From positions 39,068-103,067 of the forward strand of contig CALHWB010000040.1 of the NCBI GenBank assembly GCA_938036835.1: a DNA stretch of 64,000 bases, in the 5' to 3' direction. Of this stretch, positions 27,080 through 36,156 are shown in pieces. Made by a program: the position numbers and the translations under genes. Every line of letters begins with the position of its first letter. Within the stretch, counting starts at the first letter, position 1. Source of the DNA: an uncultured Propionibacterium sp. (GTDB lineage: Bacteria > Actinomycetota > Actinomycetes > Propionibacteriales > Propionibacteriaceae). The notes beneath the pieces are model-generated. The model searched no databases, was not told where the DNA came from, and saw nothing but the letters and a program-made list of their open reading frames with translations.

Positions 27080-27437
27080 GTCAACCTCCGTGATTTCACC
27101 GCAATCCGGCGATCGCAATCGGCCACCCGGCCGGTGGCATCACCGCCATCGAAACCCCAGTTCCGGCCCAAAGGGCCCTGACTGGATGCGCTCGACCGGC
27201 GACATGTCAGCGTAACGGCGCACCGGAATCGAACCCGATCCTAGTCGTACCCGGTGCCGACCGGAGAACCCAGCCGGGCTACCTGACCATTGAACGAGAC
27301 GGCCGGAGGCCGCCGATCACCAACGCACCTCGAACATCGCGCCATCGGCGGTCCAGACGGTCCCGGCCACCTGGACCGCAAACAGCGAGAGGTGCCCAAC
27401 CGATCAGCCAGAGCACCCCTCGGTTGGTGTTCAATTC
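27080..27437. other. 358-nt spacer between the phosphorylase gene and rpsA
   Basis: No convincing reading frame. It contains the promoter and leader of the phosphorylase gene near 27090-27180, a tRNA-like but unfoldable stretch on the minus strand at about 27215-27300, and a hairpin just after the rpsA stop (27396-27427). Confidence 0.6.
27396..27427 (-). terminator. Hairpin 10 nt after the rpsA stop
   Basis: A perfect 8-bp repeat (CCAACCGA at 27396-27403 and TCGGTTGG at 27420-27427) can form a stem with a 16-nt loop directly downstream of rpsA. There is no U-tract on the transcribed strand, so termination is likely but not certain. Confidence 0.45.
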
Positions 27438-28886
27438 TCAGCCGAGACCGCCGGTCAGTTTGTCGCGCAGGGCCTGCAAGGCCTCGTCAGAGGCCAGCGA
27501 GCCCTCGGCAGTAGCCGGCACCGAGGAGTACTCGGTGCCTGCCTCCACCGCGGCCTGGGCAGCGCTTTCCTCCGCCTCGGCGGCCTGCTTCTTCAAGGCC
27601 AGCCAGCGAGCCTGGGCCTCGGCGTATTGGGCTTCCCAAGCAGCCTGCTGCTCCTCGTAGCCCGGCTTCCAGTCGTTGATCTCGGGATCGAACCCCTCCG
27701 GGTAGATGTAGTTACCGTTCTCGTCATAGCTGGCAGTCATGCCGTACAACGAAGGATCAAAATCGTCGGCCGCGATGTCAACGCCCTGGTTGGCCTGTTT
27801 GAGGCTGAGCGAGATCCGCCGGCGCTCCAGGTCGATGTCGATGATCTTTACCATGACATCGTCGTTGACCGCCACAACCTGCTCGGGAATCTCGACATGC
27901 CGTTCGGCCAATTCCGAGACGTGCACCAGACCCTCGATACCGTCCTCGACCCGTACGAACGCACCGAAAGGTACCAGCTTGGTGACCCTGCCTGGCACGA
28001 TCTCGCCGATCTGATGGGTGCGGGCGAAGGTCTGCCACGGATCCTCTTGGGTCGCCTTCAACGACAACGATACTCGCTCGCGATCCAACTCAACATCCTT
28101 GACCTCAACGGTGACCTGCTGACCGACCTCGACGACCTCGCTCGGGTGATCGATGTGCTTCCAACTGAGCTCGGAAACGTGTACCAGGCCGTCCACGCCA
28201 CCCAAATCGACGAAGGCGCCGAAGTTGACGATCGAGGAGACCACGCCCTTGCGGATCTGGCCCTTGGCCAACTGGTGCAGGAAGGACTGCCGCACCTCGG
28301 ACTGGGTTTGCTCCAGCCAGGCGCGCCGCGACAGCACCACATTGTTGCGGTTCTTGTCCAGTTCGATGATCTTGGCCTCGAGCTCCTGCCCCACATAGGG
28401 CTGTAGATCTCGGACCCGGCGCATCTCCACCAGCGACGCGGGCAGGAAGCCACGCAGGCCGATGTCTACTATCAGCCCACCCTTGACCACCTCGATGACG
28501 GTGCCGGTGACCACGCCGTCTTCATCCTTGATCTTCTCGATGGTCCCCCAGGCACGCTCGTACTGGGCGCGCTTCTTGGACAGGATCAGGCGACCCTCCT
28601 TGTCCTCCTTCTGTTGGACGAGGGCTTCGACCTCGTCACCCACCTGGACGACGTCGAAGGGATCCACGTCATGTTTGATGGACAGTTCCTTGGAGGGGAT
28701 GACGCCTTCAGTCTTGTAGCCGATGTCGAGGAGGACCTCGTCGCGATCGACCTTGACGACCGTACCGGTGACGATATCGCCGTCGTTAAAGTATTTGATG
28801 GTGGAATCGACCGCAGCCTCGAAGGCTTCCGGGGTTCCAATGTCGTCGACTGCGACCTTGCTCGCGGCCTCAATGGAGGAGGTCAT
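27438..28886 (-). CDS. rpsA: 30S ribosomal protein S1
   Basis: S1 binds mRNA on the small ribosomal subunit and aids initiation. The 482-aa product has four S1 domains: about residues 35-105 (GDIVTGTVVKVDRDEVLLDIG, in part), 120-190, 205-275 (KGVVSSIVNFGAFVDLGG) and 290-365 (GRVTKLVPFGAFVRVEDG), then an acidic, alanine-rich C-terminal tail with DENGNYIYPEGFDPE. This four-domain form is the usual actinobacterial one. The ATG at 28886 begins MTSSIEAAS; the frame is open to 28952. A GGAG lies about 13 nt upstream. Confidence 0.96.
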   Translation of the reverse strand: MTSSIEAASKVAVDDIGTPEAFEAAVDSTIKYFNDGDIVTGTVVKVDRDEVLLDIGYKTEGVIPSKELSIKHDVDPFDVVQVGDEVEALVQQKEDKEGRLILSKKRAQYERAWGTIEKIKDEDGVVTGTVIEVVKGGLIVDIGLRGFLPASLVEMRRVRDLQPYVGQELEAKIIELDKNRNNVVLSRRAWLEQTQSEVRQSFLHQLAKGQIRKGVVSSIVNFGAFVDLGGVDGLVHVSELSWKHIDHPSEVVEVGQQVTVEVKDVELDRERVSLSLKATQEDPWQTFARTHQIGEIVPGRVTKLVPFGAFVRVEDGIEGLVHVSELAERHVEIPEQVVAVNDDVMVKIIDIDLERRRISLSLKQANQGVDIAADDFDPSLYGMTASYDENGNYIYPEGFDPEINDWKPGYEEQQAAWEAQYAEAQARWLALKKQAAEAEESAAQAAVEAGTEYSSVPATAEGSLASDEALQALRDKLTGGLG

Positions 28887-29305
28887 GTAGTTAGGGCTCC
28901 GATAACTGGGTACGTGTTTCGAGTTGGCTGCACGGTGATCGCTGCCGAGCAACTACCGGCCATCGGGACACCTGAACCCCGCGAGCCGGGCCGGCTGGGT
29001 GGGGTGCGGGACGACCAGCGGCCGACATGTCACACTGCAAACGCGGCCCACTCCGTCCGGGGACGCGCGAAACCACAATGCGCAGCACAGTCTACGCGCG
29101 GCCTGACAAGAGGGTCAATCCGGGGTCACCTAGCGGGCTGGGCGTTCGAACCTGCGCCCCGCAGCAGCCCGCTGACGCATCGGGAAAGGTGGCATTATTG
29201 GGATCCAAGATTACGACCACGGTATGCGCTGAGGACTCCTCGGGTTTGCTACGGTCGGTAAGGATTACCATAACCTCGTCCCGGAGCACGGGAGAACAGG
29301 CAGCC
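28887..29305. other. 419-nt spacer between divergent rpsA and sortase genes
   Basis: Holds the divergent promoters of rpsA and the sortase gene. An open frame on the + strand runs through it into the sortase gene, but its first 93 residues show no family features and no ribosome-binding site. No structured RNA was recognised. Confidence 0.55.
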
Positions 29306-30040
29306 ATGCGCAACAAGAAGACTCGGATTGCGGTGCTCATCGCAGTGATCCTGGTGGCAATCGGAGCCGTAATCTACGGCATCTGGAACCGTCTGAACCG
29401 GCCAACGCCGATCCCGGCCGGCCAGAGTTCGGCCGCACCCACTTCCCACACACCAACGCCCTTCCCCTCCGATAGGGCTTGGCCTGCCGAGTGCCCGACC
29501 AACCCGCAACCCATCGCCGACCCCGTACAGTTCACCCTGCTGGCCCAGCACCGGCAGCTGCCGATGATATCGGTCGGCCGGGATGCCGATGGCGCCGCCG
29601 GCGCCCCACCCGGCGACCAGCCAGAGACGATCGCATGGTTCAACGAGGGCCCACGAGTCGGTTCCGCTGCCGGTCAGGTCGTGCTGACGAGCCACACCTA
29701 TCATCTGGGTGGTGCCTTCGGCAACGAACTCAACGATGGCCTGCTCCAGATCGGCGATGTCATCCTGATCAACGACGCCGCTGGCAACGCAGCCTGCTAC
29801 TCCTATTCCGGCAGTGCGCATGTGCTGGTCGCCGAATATGACCCGGACTCCGATCTGGTCTACTCCTATGACAGTTCACCACGGTTCGCCCTGGTGGTGT
29901 GCTCCGATTACACCCCGGGCGGCGATACCCTGGGCCGCATGATCTACTACGGCGAGTTGATGACCCAGAACTCCACCGGCCAGCAGACCGCCGATTCGGG
30001 CCAGACGGGAACATCCATGATGGCCGGCGGCAACCGCTGA
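29306..30040 (+). CDS. Class F-like sortase
   Basis: Sortases cut a sorting signal and attach surface proteins to the wall or to each other. The 244-aa product has a short basic N terminus, one transmembrane segment (about residues 7-27), a Pro/Ser/Thr-rich linker, then a sortase domain with the catalytic histidine in TSHTYHLGG, cysteine in LVVCSDYTPGG and arginine in DTLGRMIYYG. The order H-C-R and the stand-alone context fit class F sortases of Propionibacteriales. The ATG at 29306 follows a GGGAG at 16 nt. No LPXTG-type substrate or pilin gene is nearby. A strong hairpin follows at 30060. Confidence 0.82.
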   Translation: MRNKKTRIAVLIAVILVAIGAVIYGIWNRLNRPTPIPAGQSSAAPTSHTPTPFPSDRAWPAECPTNPQPIADPVQFTLLAQHRQLPMISVGRDADGAAGAPPGDQPETIAWFNEGPRVGSAAGQVVLTSHTYHLGGAFGNELNDGLLQIGDVILINDAAGNAACYSYSGSAHVLVAEYDPDSDLVYSYDSSPRFALVVCSDYTPGGDTLGRMIYYGELMTQNSTGQQTADSGQTGTSMMAGGNR

Positions 30041-30059
30041 GCGCCACAGCTATCCGCTT

Positions 30060-30093
30060 GATAGGCCCCCGGTAAACCGGCCGGGGGCCTATC
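30060..30093. terminator. Bidirectional terminator between sortase and polA
   Basis: A perfect 13-bp stem (GATAGGCCCCCGG at 30060-30072 and its complement at 30081-30093) with an 8-nt loop lies between the convergent sortase and polA genes, 19 nt after the sortase stop and 64 nt from the polA stop. Confidence 0.8.
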
Positions 30094-30156
30094 GCGCGTC
30101 CGGGGTGGTGCGTCCAGACCCGCATCCGTCCTGCCCGGTGCCGGAGGCTACCGGTT

Positions 30157-32856
30157 TCAGTGCGCCACCAACCAGTTCGGCCCATAACCTACCGAGACGT
30201 CCAGGGGCACAGTCAGATCGGCCGCCCCAGCCATTTCCCGGCGCACCAGTTCGGTCACCTCGCCGACCTCCCCAGGGGCAACCTCCAGCACCAGTTCGTC
30301 GTGGATCTGCAACAGCAGCCGCGACCGCAGACCGGCCGCGTCCAAGGCCGCAGCCACCCTGATCATCGCCACCTTGATGATGTCGGCGGCGGTGCCTTGG
30401 ATGGGCGCATTGAGGGCCATTCGTTCGGCCATTTCGCGGCGCTGCCGATTGGTCGAGGTCAAATCGGGCAGGTAGCGTCGCCGTCCCAGGAAGGTCTGGG
30501 TGAACCCGGTGCCCCGGGCCCGGGTCACCACCTGGTTCAGATAGTCACGCACGCCTCCGAAGGTGGCAAAGTAGTCGTCCATCAGCTCCTTGGCCTGCGG
30601 CACCGGCACCCCGAGCCTGGTCGACAGACCGTAGGCGCTGAGACCATAGGCCAGGCCATAGTTCATCTGTTTCACCCCAGCCCGTTGCTCTGGGGTCACC
30701 TCGCGTACCGGAACCCGGAACACTTTGGCCGCGGTGACGGTATGGAAATCGACCCCGCTGCGGAAGGCCTCGATCAGATCCTGGTCGCCGGAGGCATCGG
30801 CCATCACCCGCATCTCGATCTGCGAGTAATCGGCACTGAGCAGCCCATCGAAATCGGCACCGACCACGAAGGCCGAACGTATTCGACGACCCTCCGCGGT
30901 ACGGATCGGGATGTTCTGCAGATTCGGATCGGCCGAGCTGAGCCGGCCGGTGGCTGCGATCGTCTGCAGATAGGTGGTGTGTATGCGACCGTCATCGGCC
31001 ACCGCCTTGAGCAATCCCTCCACCGCCTGCCGTAGCTTGATCGCATCCCGGTGGGCCAACAGATGCGCCAGGAAGGGATGCCGGGTCCTGACGTAGAGCC
31101 CCTCCAAAGCCTCCGCATCGGTGGTATGGCCCGACTTGATCTTCTTTGTTCTCGGCAGGTCAAGCTGATCGAATAGCACCGCTTGCAGTTGCTTGGGAGA
31201 GCCCAGATTGACCTGCTTACCGACCGCGTCCCAGGCCTGCTGTTGGGCGTCGCGGACGCGATCGTCGAACTGGGTGTGCAGATCTGCCAGCGCCGCGGTA
31301 TCAATGGCCACCCCGGTGCGTTCCATCTCGACCAGGATCTGCTGCAGCGGCAGCTCTACCTCACTGAGCAAGCCGCTCTGCCCCAACCCGGCGAGTTCGT
31401 CGGTCAACCGACCCGTGAGATCGATGACCGCCCGAGCGGTGACCATGGCGGCCTGGGCGACCTGCTCGGCGGACTGATCGTTGGAGCCGAAATCCAGCAT
31501 CTGCTGGGGTTCCTCAGCCGCCTCGTCGGCGACCCGCAGTTCGCGCTTCAGATACCGGACCGAAAGATCGGCCAGATCATAGCTCCGCTGATCGGGTCGC
31601 AACAGATAGGCTGCCAGTTCGGTATCGCAGACCAACCCATGGATTGCCCAGCCACGCTGCCAGGCCGCCAGCAGTTGACCTTTGGCAGCATGCATCGCCT
31701 TGCCGCGATCGGCATCGGCCAACCAGCCGGTCAGTGCCTGCTCATCGGCCACCGACAGTTCGGCGGTGTCGAGGTAGGCCGCATTGCCATCACCGCTGGC
31801 CAAAGCCAACCCAGTCAAGTCGCCCCGGCCGCTACCCCAGTGGCCAACCGCAGCCAGCCCAATCAGTTCGCCGGCATCGTGGGCAGCCAGCCAATCTGCC
31901 AGTTCGCCGGCACCCAACCGCCGACCGGTGACCTCGAAGCCAGCTTGCGTTTCCTCCTCGGCTGCCGGGAAAGTCTCCAGCAACCTTTCCCGCAATACCC
32001 GGAACTCCAGGGCATCGAAGATCTGGTGCACCGCGGCACGATCCCAATCCCGCCGCTCCAGGCCGTCCACCCCGACCGGCAGCGCCACATCGCGCACCAG
32101 CTTGTTGAGTTGCTGATTGCGGCGTACCTCGGTGAGGTGCTCGCGGAAGGACCTGCCGGCCTTTCCGGGTACCTGCTCGGCGCGTAGCAGCAGATTGTCC
32201 AGGCCGTCGAACTGGCAGAGCCATTTCGCGGCGGTCTTGACGCCGACCCCAGGTACCCCGGGCAGGTTATCGCTGGTCTCCCCCACCAATGCCGCCAATT
32301 CGCGATAGCGCGCCGGGGGCACCCCGTACTTGTCGAGCACGGCCTGCGGGGTCATCCGGCTCATCTCGCTGACTCCCCTGACCGGATAGAGCACCGTGGT
32401 GTGCTCGTCGATCAGCTGATACGAATCGCGGTCACCGGTGACGATCACGGTGCGCCAACCGCGGTCGGCGACCTCGGCGGCTAGCGTGGCGATCAGGTCA
32501 TCGGCCTCGTAGCCGGCCACCGCCAGATGGGTGATGTTCAGCGCATCCAAGACCTCCTGGATGAGCCCAACCTGACCGGTGAACTCCTCCGGGCTTTTGG
32601 CGCGGGTGGCCTTGTAATCGGGATACCGTTCGGTGCGAAAGGTGGTGCGGGACAGATCGAAACAGACGGCCACATGGGTGGGCCGTTCGTCGCGCAGCAC
32701 ATTGAGCAACATTGAGGTGAACCCGTAAACCGCATTGGTGTGCTGACCGGTCTGGGTGGCGAAATTTTCCACCGGAAGCGCGTAGAAGGCCCGGTAGGCC
32801 ATCGAATGCCCGTCGATCAACATCAGCATGGGCTCGGTCGGCTGCTGGTGGCTCAC
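30157..32856 (-). CDS. polA: DNA polymerase I
   Basis: Removes RNA primers and fills gaps in replication and repair. The 899-aa product has an N-terminal 5'-3' exonuclease (LMLIDGHSMAYRAFYALP; TGDRDSYQLI; GVPGVGVKTAAKWL), a middle region in the position of the 3'-5' exonuclease without the DxE catalytic motif, hence probably inactive as in other actinobacteria, and a polymerase domain with SADYSQIEMRVMA, the O-helix KQMNYGLAYGLSAYGLS and QIHDELVLEV. The GTG at 32856 (VSHQQPTEP) is the start; its ribosome-binding site is weak. Convergent with the sortase gene. Confidence 0.96.
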   Translation of the reverse strand: MSHQQPTEPMLMLIDGHSMAYRAFYALPVENFATQTGQHTNAVYGFTSMLLNVLRDERPTHVAVCFDLSRTTFRTERYPDYKATRAKSPEEFTGQVGLIQEVLDALNITHLAVAGYEADDLIATLAAEVADRGWRTVIVTGDRDSYQLIDEHTTVLYPVRGVSEMSRMTPQAVLDKYGVPPARYRELAALVGETSDNLPGVPGVGVKTAAKWLCQFDGLDNLLLRAEQVPGKAGRSFREHLTEVRRNQQLNKLVRDVALPVGVDGLERRDWDRAAVHQIFDALEFRVLRERLLETFPAAEEETQAGFEVTGRRLGAGELADWLAAHDAGELIGLAAVGHWGSGRGDLTGLALASGDGNAAYLDTAELSVADEQALTGWLADADRGKAMHAAKGQLLAAWQRGWAIHGLVCDTELAAYLLRPDQRSYDLADLSVRYLKRELRVADEAAEEPQQMLDFGSNDQSAEQVAQAAMVTARAVIDLTGRLTDELAGLGQSGLLSEVELPLQQILVEMERTGVAIDTAALADLHTQFDDRVRDAQQQAWDAVGKQVNLGSPKQLQAVLFDQLDLPRTKKIKSGHTTDAEALEGLYVRTRHPFLAHLLAHRDAIKLRQAVEGLLKAVADDGRIHTTYLQTIAATGRLSSADPNLQNIPIRTAEGRRIRSAFVVGADFDGLLSADYSQIEMRVMADASGDQDLIEAFRSGVDFHTVTAAKVFRVPVREVTPEQRAGVKQMNYGLAYGLSAYGLSTRLGVPVPQAKELMDDYFATFGGVRDYLNQVVTRARGTGFTQTFLGRRRYLPDLTSTNRQRREMAERMALNAPIQGTAADIIKVAMIRVAAALDAAGLRSRLLLQIHDELVLEVAPGEVGEVTELVRREMAGAADLTVPLDVSVGYGPNWLVAH

Positions 32857-32925
32857 CTACTCGACTGTAGCCGCCAACGCCACCCGGCGTCGTGTGAACA
32901 CGGGCGGCCATGGCACAGTTGGGCC

Positions 32926-33315
32926 ATGAACCCGCTTCCGGCCAGCAGCCTTCCGATCAGTCCCTATGACAGCAAGCTTGGCCTACAGGTCGACCGGGTC
33001 AGCCCCGAACTGGCTACCGGTAGCGCCCCAGTCGAGGACAACACCCAGCCAGGCGGCTTGTGGCATGGGGGTGCCTCGGCGACTTTGATCGAAACCCTTG
33101 GCTCGTTGGCGGCGAGCCAGCATGCCGGCTCGCGGCAGGCGGTGGGTACCGAATTGAACGTCAGCCACCTGCGGGCAGTCCGTGCCGGGCGCGTCCATGG
33201 CACAGCAACCGCGCTGCATCTGGGCCGCACCTCGGCGGTCTATCAGGTGGCCTTGACCGACGACACCGGACGACTGATCGCCACCGGCCGAGTCAGCTGC
33301 CGAATCCTGGACTGA
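32926..33315 (+). CDS. PaaI-type hotdog thioesterase
   Basis: The 129-aa hotdog-fold protein has the 4-hydroxybenzoyl-CoA thioesterase-type pattern PGGLWHGGASATLIETLGS around residue 45, a central TELNVSHLRAVRAGRVHGTA strand pair and a short C-terminal strand. It probably hydrolyses an acyl-CoA; the substrate is unknown (phenylacetate and menaquinone precursors are common in this family). It starts 69 nt from the divergent polA start. No clear ribosome-binding site, though a GGGCC stretch is adjacent. Cytosolic. Confidence 0.8.
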   Translation: MNPLPASSLPISPYDSKLGLQVDRVSPELATGSAPVEDNTQPGGLWHGGASATLIETLGSLAASQHAGSRQAVGTELNVSHLRAVRAGRVHGTATALHLGRTSAVYQVALTDDTGRLIATGRVSCRILD

Positions 33316-33333
33316 TCGCCTTGGCCGGCCGGG

Positions 33334-33948
33334 TTACCGCTTGCTCCTGCCCGCCTTAGCGTGGTCGATGACTCCCTCGGCGACCTCGCGCATCGATTTG
33401 CGTAGATCCATCGCTGTCTTCTGAATCCACCGGAAGGCCTCCGGTTCGGTCAGCCCCAGGCTCTCCTGCAGGATGCCCTTGGCCTGGTCCACGATTTTAC
33501 GTGAACTCAGTCGCTCCTCCAGATCCTCGATCTCCTCATCCAGGGCCCTGATCTCGGCATACCGGGCCATGGCGATCTCGATAGCCGGGACCACATCGGA
33601 GGCATCAAAGGGCTTGACTACGTAGGCCATCGCACCCGCCTCACGTGCCTGCTCCACCAGTTCACGTTGACTGAATGCGGTCAGCATGACCACGGGGGCG
33701 ATGCGTTCGGCGGCAATGACCTCGGCCGCGGCGATACCGTCCATCTTCGGCATCTTGACATCCATCACGACCAGGTCCGGTTCCAGTTCACGGGCCATCG
33801 CGACGGCCGCCTCACCATCGCCAGCCTGACCGACGACCTCATAGCCCTCATCGTTGAGAAGCTCGACCAGGTCGAATCGAATCAGGGCCTCATCCTCGGC
33901 CACCAGGACGCGCGGCTGTCCCGCGCCTGCCTTTGTAGAGTCACTCAC
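33334..33948 (-). CDS. pdtaR: ANTAR-domain response regulator (PdtaR-like)
   Basis: A two-domain regulator: an N-terminal receiver (residues about 13-125; acidic pocket AEDEA, phospho-acceptor in LVVMDVKMPKMDG, MLTAFSQRE and YVVKPFDASD) and a C-terminal ANTAR RNA-binding domain (LSSRKIVDQAKGILQESLG). ANTAR proteins act as RNA-binding antiterminators controlled by phosphorylation; the partner kinase (PdtaS type) is not in this window. The 204-aa product starts at GTG 33948 with GGGGA just upstream. It precedes pyk in gene order, with a tRNA on the opposite strand between. Confidence 0.93.
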   Translation of the reverse strand: MSDSTKAGAGQPRVLVAEDEALIRFDLVELLNDEGYEVVGQAGDGEAAVAMARELEPDLVVMDVKMPKMDGIAAAEVIAAERIAPVVMLTAFSQRELVEQAREAGAMAYVVKPFDASDVVPAIEIAMARYAEIRALDEEIEDLEERLSSRKIVDQAKGILQESLGLTEPEAFRWIQKTAMDLRKSMREVAEGVIDHAKAGRSKR

Positions 33949-34173
33949 TTCGATTCCCCATATCCCGACGCACGTTGTCGGCTGCGTTCGGATCAATTCG
34001 TGCGCAATGAGCCTACCCCACCCCACCCAAGAACCACGTCTGGCATGATCAAAACCATTGCCACAGGTTGACGAAAGAACCGGGCCCGGCCGGGAGCAGG
34101 TGAACCCATTCGGCCACGGATCACCGGGGTCGACTATGCCGCCGAGCATCGAATGTGCAAGAATGACGGCTGC

Positions 34174-34256
34174 GCCCGGGTGGCGGAATGGTATACGCGG
34201 ACGGCTCAAACCCGTCTGGCCGCAAGGCTGTAGGGGTTCGACTCCCCTCCCGGGCA
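34174..34256 (+). tRNA. tRNA-Leu(CAA)
   Basis: A class II tRNA with 7-bp acceptor stem GCCCGGG/CCCGGGC, D-arm GTGGCGGAATGGTATACGC, anticodon arm GACGG-CTCAAAC-CCGTC with anticodon CAA after U33, a variable arm (TGGCCGCAAGGCTG region) and T-arm AGGGGTTCGACTCCCCT. Discriminator A at 34256 is followed by CCG, so the 3' CCA is not encoded and must be added. It is a single tRNA on the strand opposite pyk and pdtaR. Confidence 0.97.
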
Positions 34257-34619
34257 CCGCATCTGGCGGAATACCCGGACGGGCCCGTCGGCATGAGTAG
34301 CGGGCCGGATGCACCCGGCTTGATCCTCTTCTCACTGCGGAGCCGAGGAGGCCCTAGTGCATCAAAGACCGGCAAACCGTCCCCGGTCGACGATCCAGCA
34401 GCGCTCACTTCGAGCAGCCGGGTGCGATTCAAAGCTCAGACGCCATCCAGCCGCACCTCGAAAAGCAGCCCCGCAACATGCAAGACCCAGGCGGTGCCCG
34501 GCCCGGGGACAAAACACTCCTCCGGCCGGCATTGGCCTACACAGATTCCAGCACCAAGGCATCCGGACCCAGGCGACGCTGCCTGGGCCCGGATGCCGGT
34601 ATGCGGGTGTTGGTGTGAG
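34257..34619. other. 363-nt spacer between tRNA-Leu and pyk
   Basis: No supported gene. A + strand frame runs from the tRNA into pyk antisense, without family features. The stretch holds the pyk terminator hairpin at 34559-34596. Confidence 0.6.
34559..34596 (-). terminator. Terminator hairpin downstream of pyk
   Basis: GCATCCGG and CCCAGGC at 34559-34574 pair with GCCTGGG and CCGGATGC at 34581-34596: 15 base pairs with one A/C mismatch around a 6-nt loop. It lies 23 nt after the pyk stop on the transcribed strand. No strong U-tract. Confidence 0.7.
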
Positions 34620-36059
34620 TTAGCCTCGCCCCTGCGGGGTACTCCAGTCAAGAGGTTTGACCCGATGAACTCGCAGGGTATTGGTCTTGCCAACCATTCC
34701 GATCGGGGAGCCGAACACGATCACCACCCGCTCGCCCACCTTTATCAGGTTCATCTCCTGAAGGATCCGGTTGACCGCCACCACCATCTCGTCGTTGTTG
34801 GCATACGAGGGTGTGGTGAAGACCTGGGCGCCCCAGCACAGCGTCAGCCAGTTGGCGGTCTTCTGCTCGGGGGTGAACACGAACAGCGGGATTTCACTGC
34901 GCAGTCGCGACATCCGGCGGGCAGTATCACCCGACTGGGTGAACGCCACCATGTAGCGAGCCCCGAGCTGACCAGCCGCTTGTGCGGCCGCCATCGCGAT
35001 CACTCCGCCTGTGGTGTGCGGATCCCACTCGATCTTGCTGATCTCCTTGAGGCCCTGTTTCTCGGTGTTCTGGACGATCCTAGCCATGGTCTGTACCGTC
35101 TCCACCGGATAGGCACCCACCGAGGTCTCCCCAGAGAGCATCACCGCGTCGGCACCATCGAGCACCGCGTTGGCCACGTCGGAAGTTTCGGCGCGGGTCG
35201 GCTGGGGGGCGCTGATCATCGATTCCAGCATCTGGGTTGCCACGATCACCGGCTTTGCCCATTTGCGGGCCCTGCGGATGATCTTCTTCTGAACCAAGGG
35301 CACATCCTCCAGAGGTAGCTCGACACCCAGATCGCCCCGGGCCACCATGAATCCATCGAAGGCATCGATGATCTCGTCCAGATTCTGGACGGCCTGAGGC
35401 TTCTCGATCTTGGCGATCACCGGAATCCGGACGCCTTCCTCGGCCATGATCTCGTGCACCCGGTCGATGTCGCTCGCCCGCCGGACGAAGGACAACGCGA
35501 TCATATCGAACCCGTTCTGCAACGCCCACCGCAGGTCGGTCTCGTCCTTCTCGCTCAGTGCCGGCACGTTAACAGCCACACCCGGCAGATTGATACCCTT
35601 GTGGTTGCTGACTGGACCGGCCACCGTGACCTTGGTGACCACATCGGTGGAAGTGACCTCAACGGCTTCCAGGGCAACTCGGCCGTCATCGATCAGGATG
35701 GTGTCACCGGGGCGCACATCGCCCGGCAGCCCTTTGAAGGTGGTGGCCGCCCGCTCGGCGTTCCCCGGCACCTCGTCGATGGTGATGGTGAAGGTCTGAC
35801 CGCAATCGAGGTTCACCTTGCCCTCAGCGAAGGTACCCAATCGGATCTTGGGGCCCTGCAAATCGGCCAACAGGCCCACGGTCTTGCCGACAGCGGCCAT
35901 CGCGGCACGGGTCTCGGTCAACCGCTTGGCATGCTCGGAATGATCCCCATGGCTCATGTTGAAACGCGCCACATCCAGCCCGGCGTGAATCAGTTCTTCC
36001 ATTCGTTCCTGGGTCGAGGTTGCTGGACCCAGCGTACAGACGATCTTTGCTCTACGCAC
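34620..36059 (-). CDS. pyk: Pyruvate kinase
   Basis: Transfers phosphate from phosphoenolpyruvate to ADP, the last step of glycolysis. The 479-aa protein has TLGPATSTQERM and DVARFNMSHGDHSEH at the N terminus, the metal/substrate signature VIAKIEKPQAVQNL, the MVARGDLGVELPLEDVP motif, MLSGETSVGAYPVE and a C-terminal allosteric domain with FTQSGDTARRMSRLR. The GTG at 36059 has AGGG about 10 nt upstream. A single-gene transcript is likely, with a terminator at 34559. Confidence 0.96.
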   Translation of the reverse strand: MRRAKIVCTLGPATSTQERMEELIHAGLDVARFNMSHGDHSEHAKRLTETRAAMAAVGKTVGLLADLQGPKIRLGTFAEGKVNLDCGQTFTITIDEVPGNAERAATTFKGLPGDVRPGDTILIDDGRVALEAVEVTSTDVVTKVTVAGPVSNHKGINLPGVAVNVPALSEKDETDLRWALQNGFDMIALSFVRRASDIDRVHEIMAEEGVRIPVIAKIEKPQAVQNLDEIIDAFDGFMVARGDLGVELPLEDVPLVQKKIIRRARKWAKPVIVATQMLESMISAPQPTRAETSDVANAVLDGADAVMLSGETSVGAYPVETVQTMARIVQNTEKQGLKEISKIEWDPHTTGGVIAMAAAQAAGQLGARYMVAFTQSGDTARRMSRLRSEIPLFVFTPEQKTANWLTLCWGAQVFTTPSYANNDEMVVAVNRILQEMNLIKVGERVVIVFGSPIGMVGKTNTLRVHRVKPLDWSTPQGRG

Positions 36060-36136
36060 GATATAACCCTAGCCGACAACCAGATGAGCCCGAGGCGTCG
36101 CAGGGCGGCACAGATTAGCCGGATGCGGATCGGGCC

Positions 36137-36156
36137 TCAGCACTCATCAGCACTCA
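36137..36156. repeat. 10-bp tandem duplication at the rluA-family gene stop
   Basis: TCAGCACTCA occurs at 36137-36146 and again at 36147-36156. The stop codon of the pseudouridine synthase gene is in the second copy (36147-36149), so slippage here could move the C terminus. Confidence 0.8.

Noticed and set aside
27215..27300. A tRNA gene on the minus strand
   Set aside because: D- and T-arm-like words are present, but the acceptor strands are not complementary, the anticodon loop lacks U33 in any register, and the T-stem has mismatches. Kept only as a possible relic.
28614..29261. A + strand gene antisense to the rpsA 5' end
   Set aside because: Its sequence mirrors the rpsA reading frame and shows no motif; the long frame is a shadow of GC-rich codon use.
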